From: Parcubacteria group bacterium Gr01-1014_13
Lineage (GTDB): Bacteria > Patescibacteria > ABY1 > Magasanikbacterales > GWA2-37-8
Reading direction: 5' to 3'
NCBI GenBank assembly: GCA_007376295.1
Contig: VMGB01000001.1
Coordinates: 248,001-312,000, forward strand
Length of the DNA: 64,000 nucleotides
Shown here one piece after another: positions 1-8,338 of the stretch. The first letter of the stretch is position 1. Every line of letters begins with the position of its first letter. Made by a program: the position numbers and the translations under genes. The notes beneath the pieces were generated by a model. It had not been told where the DNA came from. It worked only from the letters and a program-made list of their open reading frames with translations, and did no database searches.

Positions 1-1058
1 TTTAAAACATGGGATTGATCTAAAGATTTGACTGTGCAGGCTGATCCGGTGGAACACATAACCCCGTATTCATCCAAATACAGAAGTAATGCCTCCCCTT
101 CTATACCTGCAAAACTAACATTTAAATTATTTACTAATCTGTGTGGTCCAATTTCCGGACCGTTTAGTTTAACTTGTGGAATCTGTTTTTGTAATTTATC
201 CCAAAAATATTTTACTAATCCGTCTAGACGTTTTGTTTCTTTATCTTTACCAGCTTGGACTAATTCTAAGGCTTTAGCAAATCCCACAATGCCAGCAATG
301 TTTTCGGTACCAGCGCGTAAGTTGCGTTCTTGTTCCCCGCCTAAAATTAATGGCTTAATAGCAACTCCGCGGCGCACATAAAGCATACCTATGCCTTTGG
401 GGCCATAAATTTTACTGGCGTTAATAGTCATCAGATCAACATGTAATTTTTCTACATCTAAATTCAGATAACCGGCTGCCTGACAAGCATCGGTATGAAA
501 AAACGGATAAGAAGCTTTGTTTTCTTTGCGGTACTGCAAAAGTTTACGTCCAATTTCGGCAATTGGTTGAATAGCGCCAACTTCGTTGTTGGCAGACATT
601 ATGGAAATTAAAATTGTGTCCGGACGAATAGCCTTAATTACATCATCAACATTTACCATTCCTTTGTCATTTACTTTTACATAAGTTATTTCCCAACCCG
701 ATTTTTTGAGATCTTCTAACGGATGTAATACGGCATGGTGCTCTATTGGAGTAGAGATAATATGTTTACCGTGCTGGAGATGGGCTTTGGCAATGCCGTA
801 AATAGCTAGATTGTCCGATTCAGTACCACTGCCGGTAAAAATAATGTTTTCGGGTAAGGCGCCAATAAATTTAGCTATTGTGCGTCGGCTGGTATTTAGA
901 GCTTCATTGGCTTTAAGACCTTCGTGATACAGAGAAGAAGGGTTGCCATAAACTTTGCTAAAATATGGCTCCATAGCCTTAAGAACCGCCTTATCTATAT
1001 AGGTAGTAGCGGCGTGATCCAAATATACATCTTTAGTTTTCTTTGGTTTTGGCAACAT
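1..1058 (-). CDS. Cysteine desulfurase (NifS/IscS family), C-terminus cut by window edge
   Basis: This is a PLP-dependent cysteine desulfurase that takes sulfur from L-cysteine as an enzyme persulfide for Fe-S clusters and tRNA thiolation. Family landmarks are visible: the N-terminal DHAATT, the GSGTESDN cofactor loop, IEHHAVL, HTDACQA, the Schiff-base lysine in NASKIYGPKG, and the catalytic loop STGSAC near the truncated end. Only a few dozen C-terminal residues are missing. The ATG at 1058 lies 1 nt after the stop of the Rrf2 gene, so the two are co-transcribed. ThiI, a known persulfide acceptor, is in the same operon, which suggests this enzyme supplies sulfur for 4-thiouridine. IscS versus SufS-type assignment is not attempted. 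Confidence 0.95.
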   Translation of the reverse strand, partial: MLPKPKKTKDVYLDHAATTYIDKAVLKAMEPYFSKVYGNPSSLYHEGLKANEALNTSRRTIAKFIGALPENIIFTGSGTESDNLAIYGIAKAHLQHGKHIISTPIEHHAVLHPLEDLKKSGWEITYVKVNDKGMVNVDDVIKAIRPDTILISIMSANNEVGAIQPIAEIGRKLLQYRKENKASYPFFHTDACQAAGYLNLDVEKLHVDLMTINASKIYGPKGIGMLYVRRGVAIKPLILGGEQERNLRAGTENIAGIVGFAKALELVQAGKDKETKRLDGLVKYFWDKLQKQIPQVKLNGPEIGPHRLVNNLNVSFAGIEGEALLLYLDEYGVMCSTGSACTVKSLDQSHVL

Positions 1059-1059
1059 G

Positions 1060-1395
1060 TTAAATCTTTACTTTTTGTAGTACTTTAATAATATCTTTAT
1101 TTAACTTGGCATTCATTTTGGATTTGGCCGCAGCCATCTTACCTTCCATAATTTCAAATATCTTGTATAGGTTTAAATTTTTTAATGACCCGTGCACACG
1201 ATAACCTCCGTTTACGCCTTGTTCGGCTTCAATAATACCTGCCAAATTTAATTTGCGCGCTATTTTTTGCAAAAACCAAAAAGAAATACCGGATTTTTCG
1301 GAAAATTCCCGCAGACTGACAAATGTTTTCTTTTTTCTGTTCAGATACTGCAGCAACTGAACTGCGTAATCTGTTTCTTTTTTTAAGGCAAACAT
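1060..1395 (-). CDS. Rrf2-family transcriptional regulator without Fe-S cysteines
   Basis: The 111-residue protein has the Rrf2 winged-helix layout: an N-terminal helix (KKETDYAVQLLQYL), a recognition region around SGISFWFLQKIARKL, and a wing with GVNGGYRV. IscR-type members carry three cysteines that hold a [2Fe-2S] cluster, but this protein has no cysteine at all, so it cannot sense in that way. It sits directly upstream of the cysteine desulfurase, the classical position for IscR, so autoregulation of sulfur supply is a reasonable inference. The signal it senses is unknown. Confidence 0.88.
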   Translation of the reverse strand: MFALKKETDYAVQLLQYLNRKKKTFVSLREFSEKSGISFWFLQKIARKLNLAGIIEAEQGVNGGYRVHGSLKNLNLYKIFEIMEGKMAAAKSKMNAKLNKDIIKVLQKVKI

Positions 1396-1397
1396 AT

Positions 1398-1988
1398 TTA
1401 GAATGGCAGGGTTAAATTTATATTCTTTTTTCCAGACAAGGCCTGATTGGCTGGGCCGAAATCAAAGTTAACGGCAAACGGGGTGATTTCTCCTACCAGG
1501 GATTTATAAAATAGCTGTTTGTTATTCTTACCAAATTCGTAAATTTCTTTAGTTACTTTTACATCCTGTTCGCAATACTTCTTTATCTCATTTATCTTGC
1601 CCTCTTTCCACCAGCGTATCGCTTGTAAGCCATCAGCGCTTTTTTCCATATCCAGAGTAGCCATGGCAATATCGTTTAATTTTAGACGTATACCCACGCT
1701 TTCTTTGACTTTTTTCATGATATCCAAGTGATTTATCACTGACAGATTGCCTGGATAATAGTTGTGGAGTATTGGTAAGTCAAAGTGTTCGCTGTTGTAG
1801 CCAATGATACGATCGGCTTTTTCCAAAATAGGCCAGAGTTTGTTTAGTTCATTCTCTTCAAAACTGGTATAGCTATCAGTGGCATAGCTATATATAGAAA
1901 CGCAGGATATTTTAAATTTTTTAAAGTCATTGTCTACATCAGCAAAAGTATTTTGTGTTTCTATATCAAAAACTATTTCGTTTAACAT
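1398..1988 (-). CDS. DEDDy-type 3'-5' exonuclease-like (RNase H fold) protein
   Basis: The 196-residue protein has the three exonuclease motifs in order: FDIET near the N-terminus, GYNSEHFDLP around residue 65, and YCEQD around residue 140, where the Tyr-x3-Asp spacing marks the DEDDy subtype. These acidic residues bind two divalent metals in related nucleases. The length suits a stand-alone nuclease domain such as the YprB-like RNase_H_2 group. The gene overlaps the end of thiI by 7 nt and lies 2 nt upstream of the Rrf2 gene, so it is translated in the sulfur/tRNA operon. A role in RNA or DNA trimming is likely, but the substrate cannot be read from the sequence. Confidence 0.8.
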   Translation of the reverse strand: MLNEIVFDIETQNTFADVDNDFKKFKISCVSIYSYATDSYTSFEENELNKLWPILEKADRIIGYNSEHFDLPILHNYYPGNLSVINHLDIMKKVKESVGIRLKLNDIAMATLDMEKSADGLQAIRWWKEGKINEIKKYCEQDVKVTKEIYEFGKNNKQLFYKSLVGEITPFAVNFDFGPANQALSGKKNINLTLPF

Positions 1989-3127
1989 AAAGTAATAGAA
2001 TTATGACTAATATGGTATGAGATTACTTCGGTTTTGTCAATAATAGATTCGTCGATTAATTTTTCGTATTTTAAGACATCTTTTAATCGAGCTTTGGTGG
2101 CCGGATGTTTGGCTACAAACAAGCTGCAACAATCCTCGTAAGGGCGAGCGGAAATTTCCATAGTACCAATTTTTCGAGCTAGGTCTATTATATCTTTTTT
2201 GTTTGTACCTATCAACGGAGCCAACTTTAATAACCCGGAAGCGTCATAGATGGCTGTCATATTTTCCAAAGTCTGTGAAGCTACCTGCCCCAAACTATCA
2301 CCTGATACTAAAGCTAAAAACTTATTCTCTCGAGCAATTTTATCAGCGATTTTATTGAATAGACGGCGTGTAACTATCATACGGTACTCCGCTGGTATTT
2401 TAATAACCACTTGTCTTTGCAGATTAGCAAACGGAACCATAAACAGTTTGATTTCCGGTTGATATCGAGAAAGTGTTTTGGCTAGATCAAATATTTTTTC
2501 GCTTACTTCTTCAGTAACTTGGGTTTGATTTTGAAAATGTACCAGACTTACTTCTCCGCCTCGGCACATTATTTTATACGCCGCCACCGGGCTATCTATA
2601 CCACCAGAAAGCAAAGCTAGCACCTTGCCAGAGCTGGACGTGGGCAGACCACCAATGGCATTTTGAGTATTGCCGAAGATATATGCAGTATCTTTGCCGA
2701 TAGCGATATGAATATTTAGATCTGGTTTACCTAAAGATACCTGCCAATTGTATTTTAAACGCACATATTCCCCTATCTCTTTTTCTATTTGTACCGATGA
2801 AAGAGGAAATTTTTTAAAAGACCGTTCGGCAGAGATTCTAAATGTTTTTACATCCTTAACATTACCAATCAAGTTATCTATACTTTTTTTAATATCTTCC
2901 ATCTCGTTTTTTACTTTCACAGCCTCTGCATAGTTGGCAAAACCGGGAATAAGCGCTAGCTGTTCCAACTGTGATTCTTGGATATTTTCTAACCAAAGGC
3001 CACTTTCTATGCGAGCAGTTCTAACTCCCGGCAACAATTTTTCTAAGTTAGTTTTTAGTTGACGAAAAAAAAGATGCTGATTTGAGCCCTTGAGAAATAT
3101 CTCGTCTATATGGATAATTACATTCAT
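1982..3127 (-). CDS. thiI: tRNA 4-thiouridine synthase ThiI (THUMP plus PP-loop, no rhodanese domain)
   Basis: ThiI adenylates and thiolates uridine 8 of tRNA using persulfide sulfur from a cysteine desulfurase. The 381-residue protein has an N-terminal ferredoxin-like region, a THUMP domain (about residues 60-165), and a PP-loop ATPase domain starting at LLSGGIDSPVAAY. The conserved YEDCCSLF cysteine motif lies near residue 335. The C-terminal rhodanese domain of E. coli ThiI is absent, as in Bacillus, where a dedicated desulfurase is partnered with ThiI. That fits the desulfurase encoded at the end of the same operon. It is the first gene of the operon, with a promoter at 3153-3180. Confidence 0.95.
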   Translation of the reverse strand: MNVIIHIDEIFLKGSNQHLFFRQLKTNLEKLLPGVRTARIESGLWLENIQESQLEQLALIPGFANYAEAVKVKNEMEDIKKSIDNLIGNVKDVKTFRISAERSFKKFPLSSVQIEKEIGEYVRLKYNWQVSLGKPDLNIHIAIGKDTAYIFGNTQNAIGGLPTSSSGKVLALLSGGIDSPVAAYKIMCRGGEVSLVHFQNQTQVTEEVSEKIFDLAKTLSRYQPEIKLFMVPFANLQRQVVIKIPAEYRMIVTRRLFNKIADKIARENKFLALVSGDSLGQVASQTLENMTAIYDASGLLKLAPLIGTNKKDIIDLARKIGTMEISARPYEDCCSLFVAKHPATKARLKDVLKYEKLIDESIIDKTEVISYHISHNSITLC

Positions 3128-3152
3128 ACCGGATTAGTCTTAATTTGGCTTT

Positions 3153-3180
3153 ATTCTACAGGTTTTTGGGAAATTGTAAA
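3153..3180 (-). promoter_or_regulatory. Promoter of the thiI-exonuclease-Rrf2-desulfurase operon
   Basis: Read on the minus strand, the elements are TTTACA (-35), a 16-bp spacer and TAGAAT (-10), ending about 25 nt before the thiI start codon. No strong ribosome-binding site follows. Confidence 0.55.
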
Positions 3181-3191
3181 GGCTGGGTACG

Positions 3192-3220
3192 TTGACCTTT
3201 TGGCTAATTGGTGGTAAGTT
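3192..3220 (+). promoter_or_regulatory. Promoter of the double zinc-finger cassette
   Basis: TTGACC, a 17-bp spacer and TAAGTT precede the ATG at 3264 by about 43 nt. The promoter starts just beyond the thiI operon promoter and points the opposite way. Confidence 0.5.
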
Positions 3221-3263
3221 TCCTTTAGTCATTTTCAAACCCAAAACAAGGAAGGGAGGCGAA

Positions 3264-3593
3264 ATGTCAGAAAAAATTCGTACTGCCGTGCTATCCCTTC
3301 CCTCGAAGGCGATGAACTGTGGTTTATGCGGAAAGCAGGCTGATGGGCAGTGCACTCAATGTTCTGCCCCAGTGTGTAAAGTTTGTTGGAAAACCCATAA
3401 AGATAAACACAAGCCATCTTTGACGGCGATGAACTGTGTTACCTGCGGTTTGCCGCCGGACGGACAATGTGCGTATTGTCCGGCTCCGTTGTGTCAGAAT
3501 TGGGGTTGCCGAGAAGAACACGAAGCAAAACATTCTGACGCGCGAAGCGACGAAGAAAAGAGAAATAATCCGTTAAAAATAAAAAGGCCGTGA
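3264..3593 (+). CDS. Small protein with two tandem B-box-like zinc fingers
   Basis: The ATG at 3264 is preferred over upstream options because GGGAGG sits just before it. The 109-residue product contains two near-repeats of about 35 residues. Each has the order AMNC-x2-C, DGQC-x2-C, C-x(3-5)-C or similar, then paired His/Cys ligands ending in a His-rich EH/KH motif. This looks like a B-box or related cross-brace zinc finger that has been duplicated. A lysine/arginine-rich tail follows. There is no signal peptide, so it should be cytoplasmic. The gene stands alone with its own promoter and terminator. The family and partner are not recognised; a nucleic-acid or protein adaptor role is only a guess. 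Confidence 0.8.
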   Translation: MSEKIRTAVLSLPSKAMNCGLCGKQADGQCTQCSAPVCKVCWKTHKDKHKPSLTAMNCVTCGLPPDGQCAYCPAPLCQNWGCREEHEAKHSDARSDEEKRNNPLKIKRP

Positions 3594-3638
3594 AAACGGC
3601 TCTACCCAGGACATCTACAAACGTAGCTGTCCTTTTTA
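3587..3638 (+). terminator. Double-hairpin terminator between the zinc-finger cassette and rlmN
   Basis: A GCCGT/ACGGC hairpin overlaps the TGA stop. It is followed by AGGACA...TGTCCT with an inner CTAC/GTAG stem and a TTTTT run. It may also serve rlmN on the minus strand. Confidence 0.75.
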
Positions 3639-4712
3639 ATTTGAAGCTAAAAGCTGTTTCATCTCTACTGCATTTCGCAATTGTCCGCAAGCGGCAGCGA
3701 TATCTTGGCCTTGGGAGTAGCGGACAGTAGAAACGAATCCAGCGTCTATAAGTGAAGTATGCCAGTGTTCAATGTTTTCTTTTGGTGATTCATTAAAATC
3801 TGAAGGTAAAGCAATCGTAGAAATATTGTTGTAAGGAATCAGATTTATTTTAACTTTCCCCAGTTTGGAAGCCAAGGTCATCAAAGCCTTTAGGTCTTTT
3901 GGTCCATCGTTTACTCCGCCAAGCATAATATATTCTAGACCGATATAGTGCGCGCGGCTAGGATGCATCTGATGATACTTTTTTGACCAGCCCACCAGAT
4001 AATCCAAAAATCCTGGTTGGTGTGAAGGCATGATAGCAGCGCGGGTTTGTTCGATAGCGCTGTGTAAAGATAAGGCAAAGCGGACGGCAGGAAAATCTTT
4101 ATCTACAGCCAGCTTATCCATCATTACCGGAATACCGCAGGTAGAAAGAGTGATTTGCTTCTGGCCAATATTTGTATAGTTTAAAATAATATTTAAAGCG
4201 TTTTTAATATTATCATAATTAAGCAACGGTTCTCCCTGACCCATTATCACCATATTGTCTATCTCACCCAGACTTCTTTCGGCCAAAAACTTTTGCCAAA
4301 AACGAAATTGATCCACAATTTCTTCGACAGTTAAATTTCGAGTAAATCCAGCTTTGCCAGTGGCGCAAAAAGCACATTTCATGCCGCAGCCTACCTGGGA
4401 AGAAATACATATAGTATAGCGATCTCGACCGCCATCTCGGGTGAGATTTTTTCTGCCCATCAGAACCGCTTCTACCAATCTGTCATCGGAGAGTTTAAGT
4501 AAAGCTTTTTTGGTGTTGTCCCTTTTGCTTTCGTGCATGGCGTGTACGCGTACAGAGAGCCACGGTTTGTCTTTTAATTTTTCCCGTAAGTCTTTAGGTA
4601 AAGTGCTAATTTTTTCATAGCTGTCTGTATTTACATCAAACCAGGCCCGGAACACTTGGTCCTGCCGAAATTTCTTTTCTGGGGCTAAGGTTTGTAATAA
4701 ATCTATGGACAT
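3636..4712 (-). CDS. rlmN: Dual-specificity 23S rRNA/tRNA adenine C2-methyltransferase RlmN
   Basis: RlmN is a radical-SAM enzyme that methylates A2503 of 23S rRNA and A37 of some tRNAs. The 358-residue protein has the radical-SAM cysteine motif CGMKCAFC, the SAM-binding GEPLLNYDN, and the two mechanistic cysteines (in TICISSQVGC upstream of the cluster and in IAAACGQL near the C-terminus). The length matches the family. A -10-like CATACT ends about 12 nt before the ATG and there is no SD sequence, so the mRNA is probably leaderless. It converges on the zinc-finger cassette terminator. Confidence 0.96.
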   Translation of the reverse strand: MSIDLLQTLAPEKKFRQDQVFRAWFDVNTDSYEKISTLPKDLREKLKDKPWLSVRVHAMHESKRDNTKKALLKLSDDRLVEAVLMGRKNLTRDGGRDRYTICISSQVGCGMKCAFCATGKAGFTRNLTVEEIVDQFRFWQKFLAERSLGEIDNMVIMGQGEPLLNYDNIKNALNIILNYTNIGQKQITLSTCGIPVMMDKLAVDKDFPAVRFALSLHSAIEQTRAAIMPSHQPGFLDYLVGWSKKYHQMHPSRAHYIGLEYIMLGGVNDGPKDLKALMTLASKLGKVKINLIPYNNISTIALPSDFNESPKENIEHWHTSLIDAGFVSTVRYSQGQDIAAACGQLRNAVEMKQLLASN

Positions 4713-4757
4713 ATGAGATTTTTCAGTATGCCATAGTTTTTGAGTTTTGGCAAGAAG

Positions 4758-6941
4758 CTAAACCAAGGCATTTAATATCTTTTCTTTAACATCCTTCGAT
4801 GTCATGTCGGCAACTTCATACACTTCGGCCACATTTCCAGATTTTAGGTAGTGAGTTATACCAATCGCTTTTTTGTTATAATTTGGTTGCAACATAAATG
4901 GATACAAAAATCCTGGCCAGCCGTTGTGCAAAGTTACAACCAGAGACCTTTCTTCGTCCGGCAAAATTTCTTGGGCCTTGGTTGGATTATTTTTCCTTAA
5001 GTCTTCAAATAATTCTGGAGAAGTAACTGTAATAATTTTGACATCCAGTCCCTTGGCTTCTAATTCTGGTAAAATTGCCAAGGTATTTTGCAAAATCTGC
5101 ATACCACAAATGGCTAGCACCAGTTTGTTTCCTTTCCCAGAAAATTGTTTGTACACATACGCGCCATTGTTCGCTTCTATGGCTGCTGGCACTTCGCCGC
5201 GTTTGATTACCGGTTGTTCCGGCCTATATACCGACAAAACAATCGGTTCCCCTTTTTCGAGTGCATGGAATAGCATCTCTATGGTCTCATTAGCATCTGT
5301 GGGCTTATACACCTTTATACCGGGCAGAGCGTTGTAAAGCGACATCCAATACATTCCTTGGTGTGTAGGGCCATCCTCGCCTGTTTCTGGGCCGTCATGG
5401 GCTGCCAGAGCAATAAAAAAGCCTTTGGTTTTGGGGTTAAGCTCGTTGCCGATGATAGCTAAACGAATAGCATTGGCCATCATATTGGTAAAGACGGCAA
5501 ATGTGCCAAATACAGATACCGGCCTGTATCCGCCAGGCAAAATATCTTGAGTAAGTCCTGCGCCCATCATGGCCATGTTTTGTTCAGCAATCCCATATCG
5601 AATACCGCGGCCTAATGGATTTTTTCTGCTAATAAGTCCGTAAACTTCTTCGGCAGAATTTGTCAGAACAGATTTGGCTAAATCCCCTGCTCCGGCATAA
5701 AAAAATGCTGTTTGTTTCATATACCAATTAAACCAGGCTTGAACAGCTTTGCGTGTAGAAACTTTTGAACCTTCGGCAAAAACTAATTCAGAAGGCAAAA
5801 CCTTCGGACGTTTTATGGAAAGTGGATCCACAATCTGGCGACCGGCCAGAGATTTTTTCATTTTTTCCACCAAAACTGATTCTGGTAAAACTTTTTTAGC
5901 TCCGATTTCTAATCTTTCCAAAATATATTTTTCATCTTCACTGGTAATTTCCGCCAGTACGGTTTGGATATCGGCCATTACTTCTCCTTGCTTGCCGGGA
6001 ATATCAAATCCTAAATTTTTCATGATACTTACATAATCATCATGCTTGGCAGCTATTCCGTGCGATGCAGCCGTGTTTTCCATCTTGCCGTAACTTTTTC
6101 CTTTTAAGGTATGACAAATAACTACGGTTGGCGAATCATTAGCAAAACCTTTTGCAGCTAAATTGTAGGCATAAGCGACTTCTAAAACATTATGTCCGTT
6201 TGTTTCGATAACATTCCAACCCAAACCTAACCAGTGATTTATAATCGGCGAAGCTATCACTTCTTCTATTTCCGCATCAATACCAAAATGATTGTAATCA
6301 AAACTGACAATCATATTTTTGAGTCCATTGGTGGCAATAATATTGCGTGCTTCATAAGTCATACCTTCTTCACTCTCAGCATCACCCATAAAAACCCAGG
6401 TTTTTGTGTCTAGTCCGCAAGACGAATGCACTAAGGCCATGCCGCCAGCAGCAGAAAGTCCGTGGCCAGATGGACCGGTAGTGAAATCAGAATATGGGTA
6501 TTGCGCTTCGGCGTGCCCCTGCGGGCCATCAGCATGACGAAAACGAAGCAAGTCTTCGGGTAAAACTGCTTTTACTGCAGCCTCGGAAAATTGTCGGCCG
6601 TTGCGTTTTAAAATTTCATAATACAAAGCTTGTCCAGTAAAAAGCAAAGGCGTGCAATGCCCAGCGCTCCAGATTAATCTATCTCGGCCAGGATTTTTGG
6701 GATTAGTTGGGTCAAAGGCCATTACCCCGCCCAAAGTCATAGCCAAAAATTGCTCTACTTTGCCGCTACTACCCGGATGACCAGATTGGCCAGCTTCGAC
6801 AGCGGCAAAAATTAGGCCGCGCAAAATTCTGGCCAATTTGTCTAGGCGTTTGACGTCAATGCCTTTTATATTGGCTATTTTTTTATTTTGAAGATTTATA
6901 TATTCCGGAGCAGATGAGTTTATTTTTGATTTTTTGGGCAT
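4758..6941 (-). CDS. Transketolase (single-chain, thiamine diphosphate dependent)
   Basis: Transketolase moves two-carbon ketol units in the non-oxidative pentose phosphate pathway. The start at 6941 (MPKKSK...) is chosen because about 75 further upstream in-frame residues overlap the divergent promoter region and do not resemble the family. The 727-residue product has the substrate/TPP region with SGHPGSSG and SAGHCTPLL, a ThDP-Mg motif GDAESEEG...N, the pyrimidine-domain core RYGIAEQNMA, HDGPETGEDGPTHQ, and a C-terminal transketolase domain. GDA replaces the more usual GDG. In reduced CPR metabolisms this enzyme often links glycolytic intermediates to pentoses. It is transcribed alone here. 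Confidence 0.93.
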   Translation of the reverse strand: MPKKSKINSSAPEYINLQNKKIANIKGIDVKRLDKLARILRGLIFAAVEAGQSGHPGSSGKVEQFLAMTLGGVMAFDPTNPKNPGRDRLIWSAGHCTPLLFTGQALYYEILKRNGRQFSEAAVKAVLPEDLLRFRHADGPQGHAEAQYPYSDFTTGPSGHGLSAAGGMALVHSSCGLDTKTWVFMGDAESEEGMTYEARNIIATNGLKNMIVSFDYNHFGIDAEIEEVIASPIINHWLGLGWNVIETNGHNVLEVAYAYNLAAKGFANDSPTVVICHTLKGKSYGKMENTAASHGIAAKHDDYVSIMKNLGFDIPGKQGEVMADIQTVLAEITSEDEKYILERLEIGAKKVLPESVLVEKMKKSLAGRQIVDPLSIKRPKVLPSELVFAEGSKVSTRKAVQAWFNWYMKQTAFFYAGAGDLAKSVLTNSAEEVYGLISRKNPLGRGIRYGIAEQNMAMMGAGLTQDILPGGYRPVSVFGTFAVFTNMMANAIRLAIIGNELNPKTKGFFIALAAHDGPETGEDGPTHQGMYWMSLYNALPGIKVYKPTDANETIEMLFHALEKGEPIVLSVYRPEQPVIKRGEVPAAIEANNGAYVYKQFSGKGNKLVLAICGMQILQNTLAILPELEAKGLDVKIITVTSPELFEDLRKNNPTKAQEILPDEERSLVVTLHNGWPGFLYPFMLQPNYNKKAIGITHYLKSGNVAEVYEVADMTSKDVKEKILNALV

Positions 6942-7005
6942 AAAAGAATTAATACATAACAATTTATTATTTATTGTACCGATTTTATCATTTTTAAACA
7001 AGTCA

Positions 7006-7034
7006 TTGACACACGTGCTTTTTTGTGTCATCTT
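7006..7034 (+). promoter_or_regulatory. Probable promoter of the 7063 cassette, with an inverted repeat in the spacer
   Basis: TTGACA, a 17-bp spacer and CATCTT form a promoter with a strong -35 and a weak -10. TGACAC (7007-7012) and GTGTCA (7025-7030) form an inverted repeat across the spacer that could be an operator. Confidence 0.45.
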
Positions 7035-7062
7035 TATTCTGTTCACAACAACGGAGGAATCC

Positions 7063-7413
7063 ATGAAATGGCAAGATGTTCTCAAAAGAAATGATATCGT
7101 CGGCGGAGAATTAGAAACACAGGAAGATAATGACATATACCGTGGCCCTATTAAGAGCATCGAACTCAAGGAAGGTGTGGTTTACATAGAGCTAGAGTGG
7201 TGTGCCACAATGCCGCAACCCGGCAATTCCGGCTTTGGAAGATGGCGGGTACATGACATGACAAGTGTCGGTCTCAGTGCTGAGATCACACCACGAGAAA
7301 TTAGCGATAATCGTCTCATGATAACACCTCCAATGCTTGGAATCTGGGTCATTTTCCCCAAAGGTGGCAGCAAGCTTGATCCCAATATAGTGGCCGGACT
7401 CAAAGTTCTTTAA
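7063..7413 (+). CDS. Orphan 116-residue cytoplasmic protein
   Basis: The ATG at 7063 follows CGGAGG at good spacing; the open frame upstream lies in the promoter region and is not used. The product is soluble and beta-rich, with a conserved-looking core around ELEWCATM, FGRWRVHDM and MLGIWVIFPKGG. It has one cysteine, no signal peptide and no membrane segment. I do not recognise the family. It is transcribed alone from its own promoter, ends in a strong terminator, and sits divergent from transketolase. The composition is more balanced in GC than its AT-rich neighbours. Confidence 0.72.
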   Translation: MKWQDVLKRNDIVGGELETQEDNDIYRGPIKSIELKEGVVYIELEWCATMPQPGNSGFGRWRVHDMTSVGLSAEITPREISDNRLMITPPMLGIWVIFPKGGSKLDPNIVAGLKVL

Positions 7414-7437
7414 ACTTGGCTTAATATTCAAACTCCG

Positions 7438-7470
7438 CTCGCTAAACACTATTTAGCGAGTTATTTTTTT
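7438..7470 (+). terminator. Intrinsic terminator
   Basis: A 9-bp stem CTCGCTAAA/TTTAGCGAG with a short loop is followed by TTATTTTTTT, 24 nt after the stop of the 7063 gene. Confidence 0.85.
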
Positions 7471-7534
7471 AAGCTATTCCATTTTTTAAAGGAAGTGCTA
7501 CAATTGAAAATAGCTTACTTTTAACTATAACCAT

Positions 7535-8014
7535 ATGGATGAGCAAAACCCTCCTAACCCAGCGACCCCTATCAATCCTGAAGGTACTCCTCCAGAGCCA
7601 ACCCCACAGCCTACACCAGCACCTACACCTACTCCACAACCAGAACCAGTACAGCAGCCGCAACAAGAACAAAAACCACCAGAACAACCAGCGGTATCCC
7701 AGTCACAACCGGCAAAACCAAAACATAGCACGTTGATGGCGGTTTTGGCCTACGTTTTATTCTTTATCCCTCTCCTAACCGATGCCAAAAATGACCCTTT
7801 TGTTAAATTCCATGTAAAGCAAGGTTTGGTACTATTTATCGCTTGCTTGGCCACTGGAATCATCGTACGAATGCCTGTAATTGGCTGGATATTAATAGCC
7901 CCTTTAAATATATTCCTCCTTATCCTCTGGATAATCGGCGTGCTTAACGCTTTAGGCGGAAAACAAAAACCTCTGCCTGTAATCGGCCAGTACGGCGAAA
8001 AGTTTGACTTCTAA
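7535..8014 (+). CDS. Pro/Gln-rich N-terminus plus DUF4870/Tic20-like membrane domain
   Basis: The 159-residue protein has a low-complexity cytoplasmic half (residues 1-65) rich in Pro, Gln and Thr. A compact three-helix membrane domain follows, with FFIPLLTDAKNDPFVKFHVKQG leading into the second helix. The FVKFHxKQG signature and the helical spacing are typical of the DUF4870/Tic20-like family of small membrane proteins, whose function is unknown. It ends with a short charged tail. It has its own terminator. The Pro-rich segment may be an interaction arm. Confidence 0.8.
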   Translation: MDEQNPPNPATPINPEGTPPEPTPQPTPAPTPTPQPEPVQQPQQEQKPPEQPAVSQSQPAKPKHSTLMAVLAYVLFFIPLLTDAKNDPFVKFHVKQGLVLFIACLATGIIVRMPVIGWILIAPLNIFLLILWIIGVLNALGGKQKPLPVIGQYGEKFDF

Positions 8015-8025
8015 ATCCACACTAA

Positions 8026-8056
8026 AAGCCCGGGAATACAATCCGGGCTTTTTTTG
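8026..8056 (+). terminator. Intrinsic terminator
   Basis: AAGCCCGG, a short loop and CCGGGCTT form a stem followed by a seven-T run. It ends one base before the -35 of the next promoter. Confidence 0.9.
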
Positions 8057-8085
8057 TTGACACTCCGTTGCCAATAAGGAATAAT
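8057..8085 (+). promoter_or_regulatory. Promoter of the 8106-8704 two-gene cassette
   Basis: A perfect TTGACA, a 17-bp spacer and AATAAT lie about 20 nt before the ATG at 8106, which has the SD AAGGAGG. Confidence 0.7.
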
Positions 8086-8105
8086 ATCATCCTCAAGGAG
8101 GAAAC

Positions 8106-8327
8106 ATGACCGAAGAAGAGAAAAAAGAGCTCTTTCAAACTTTAAAACGAGAAGTTCGCCAATTAGAGGGCGTATCTGGGTGCGGAGGTTTTCTTGAACA
8201 ATTTATTGTGTATCTGGAAAAAGATACTTCCGAGCTGCGACAAGCTGTCTTAAAATTTATTGGCGATAAAGCTCCTGCTTCCTATGTGAGATTTATAAAC
8301 ACCGGACAAATCTCCGCTGGTTCCTAG
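8106..8327 (+). CDS. Orphan 73-residue protein, partial paralogue of the next gene
   Basis: The ATG follows AAGGAGGAAAC. The product is a small soluble helical protein. Its second half (AVLKFIGDKAPASYV) matches the middle of the following gene (AVLKTIGDAIPADKV), so the two arose by tandem duplication. A GCGG motif with one cysteine lies near residue 27. There are 11 nt between this stop and the next ATG, and the second gene has its own AAGGAGG. Function unknown. Confidence 0.72.
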   Translation: MTEEEKKELFQTLKREVRQLEGVSGCGGFLEQFIVYLEKDTSELRQAVLKFIGDKAPASYVRFINTGQISAGS

Positions 8328-8338
8328 AAGGAGGAAAC

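Noticed and set aside
6942..7169. Extended N-terminus of transketolase
   Set aside because: These 76 codons overlap the divergent promoter and the start of the 7063 gene, and do not match the family.
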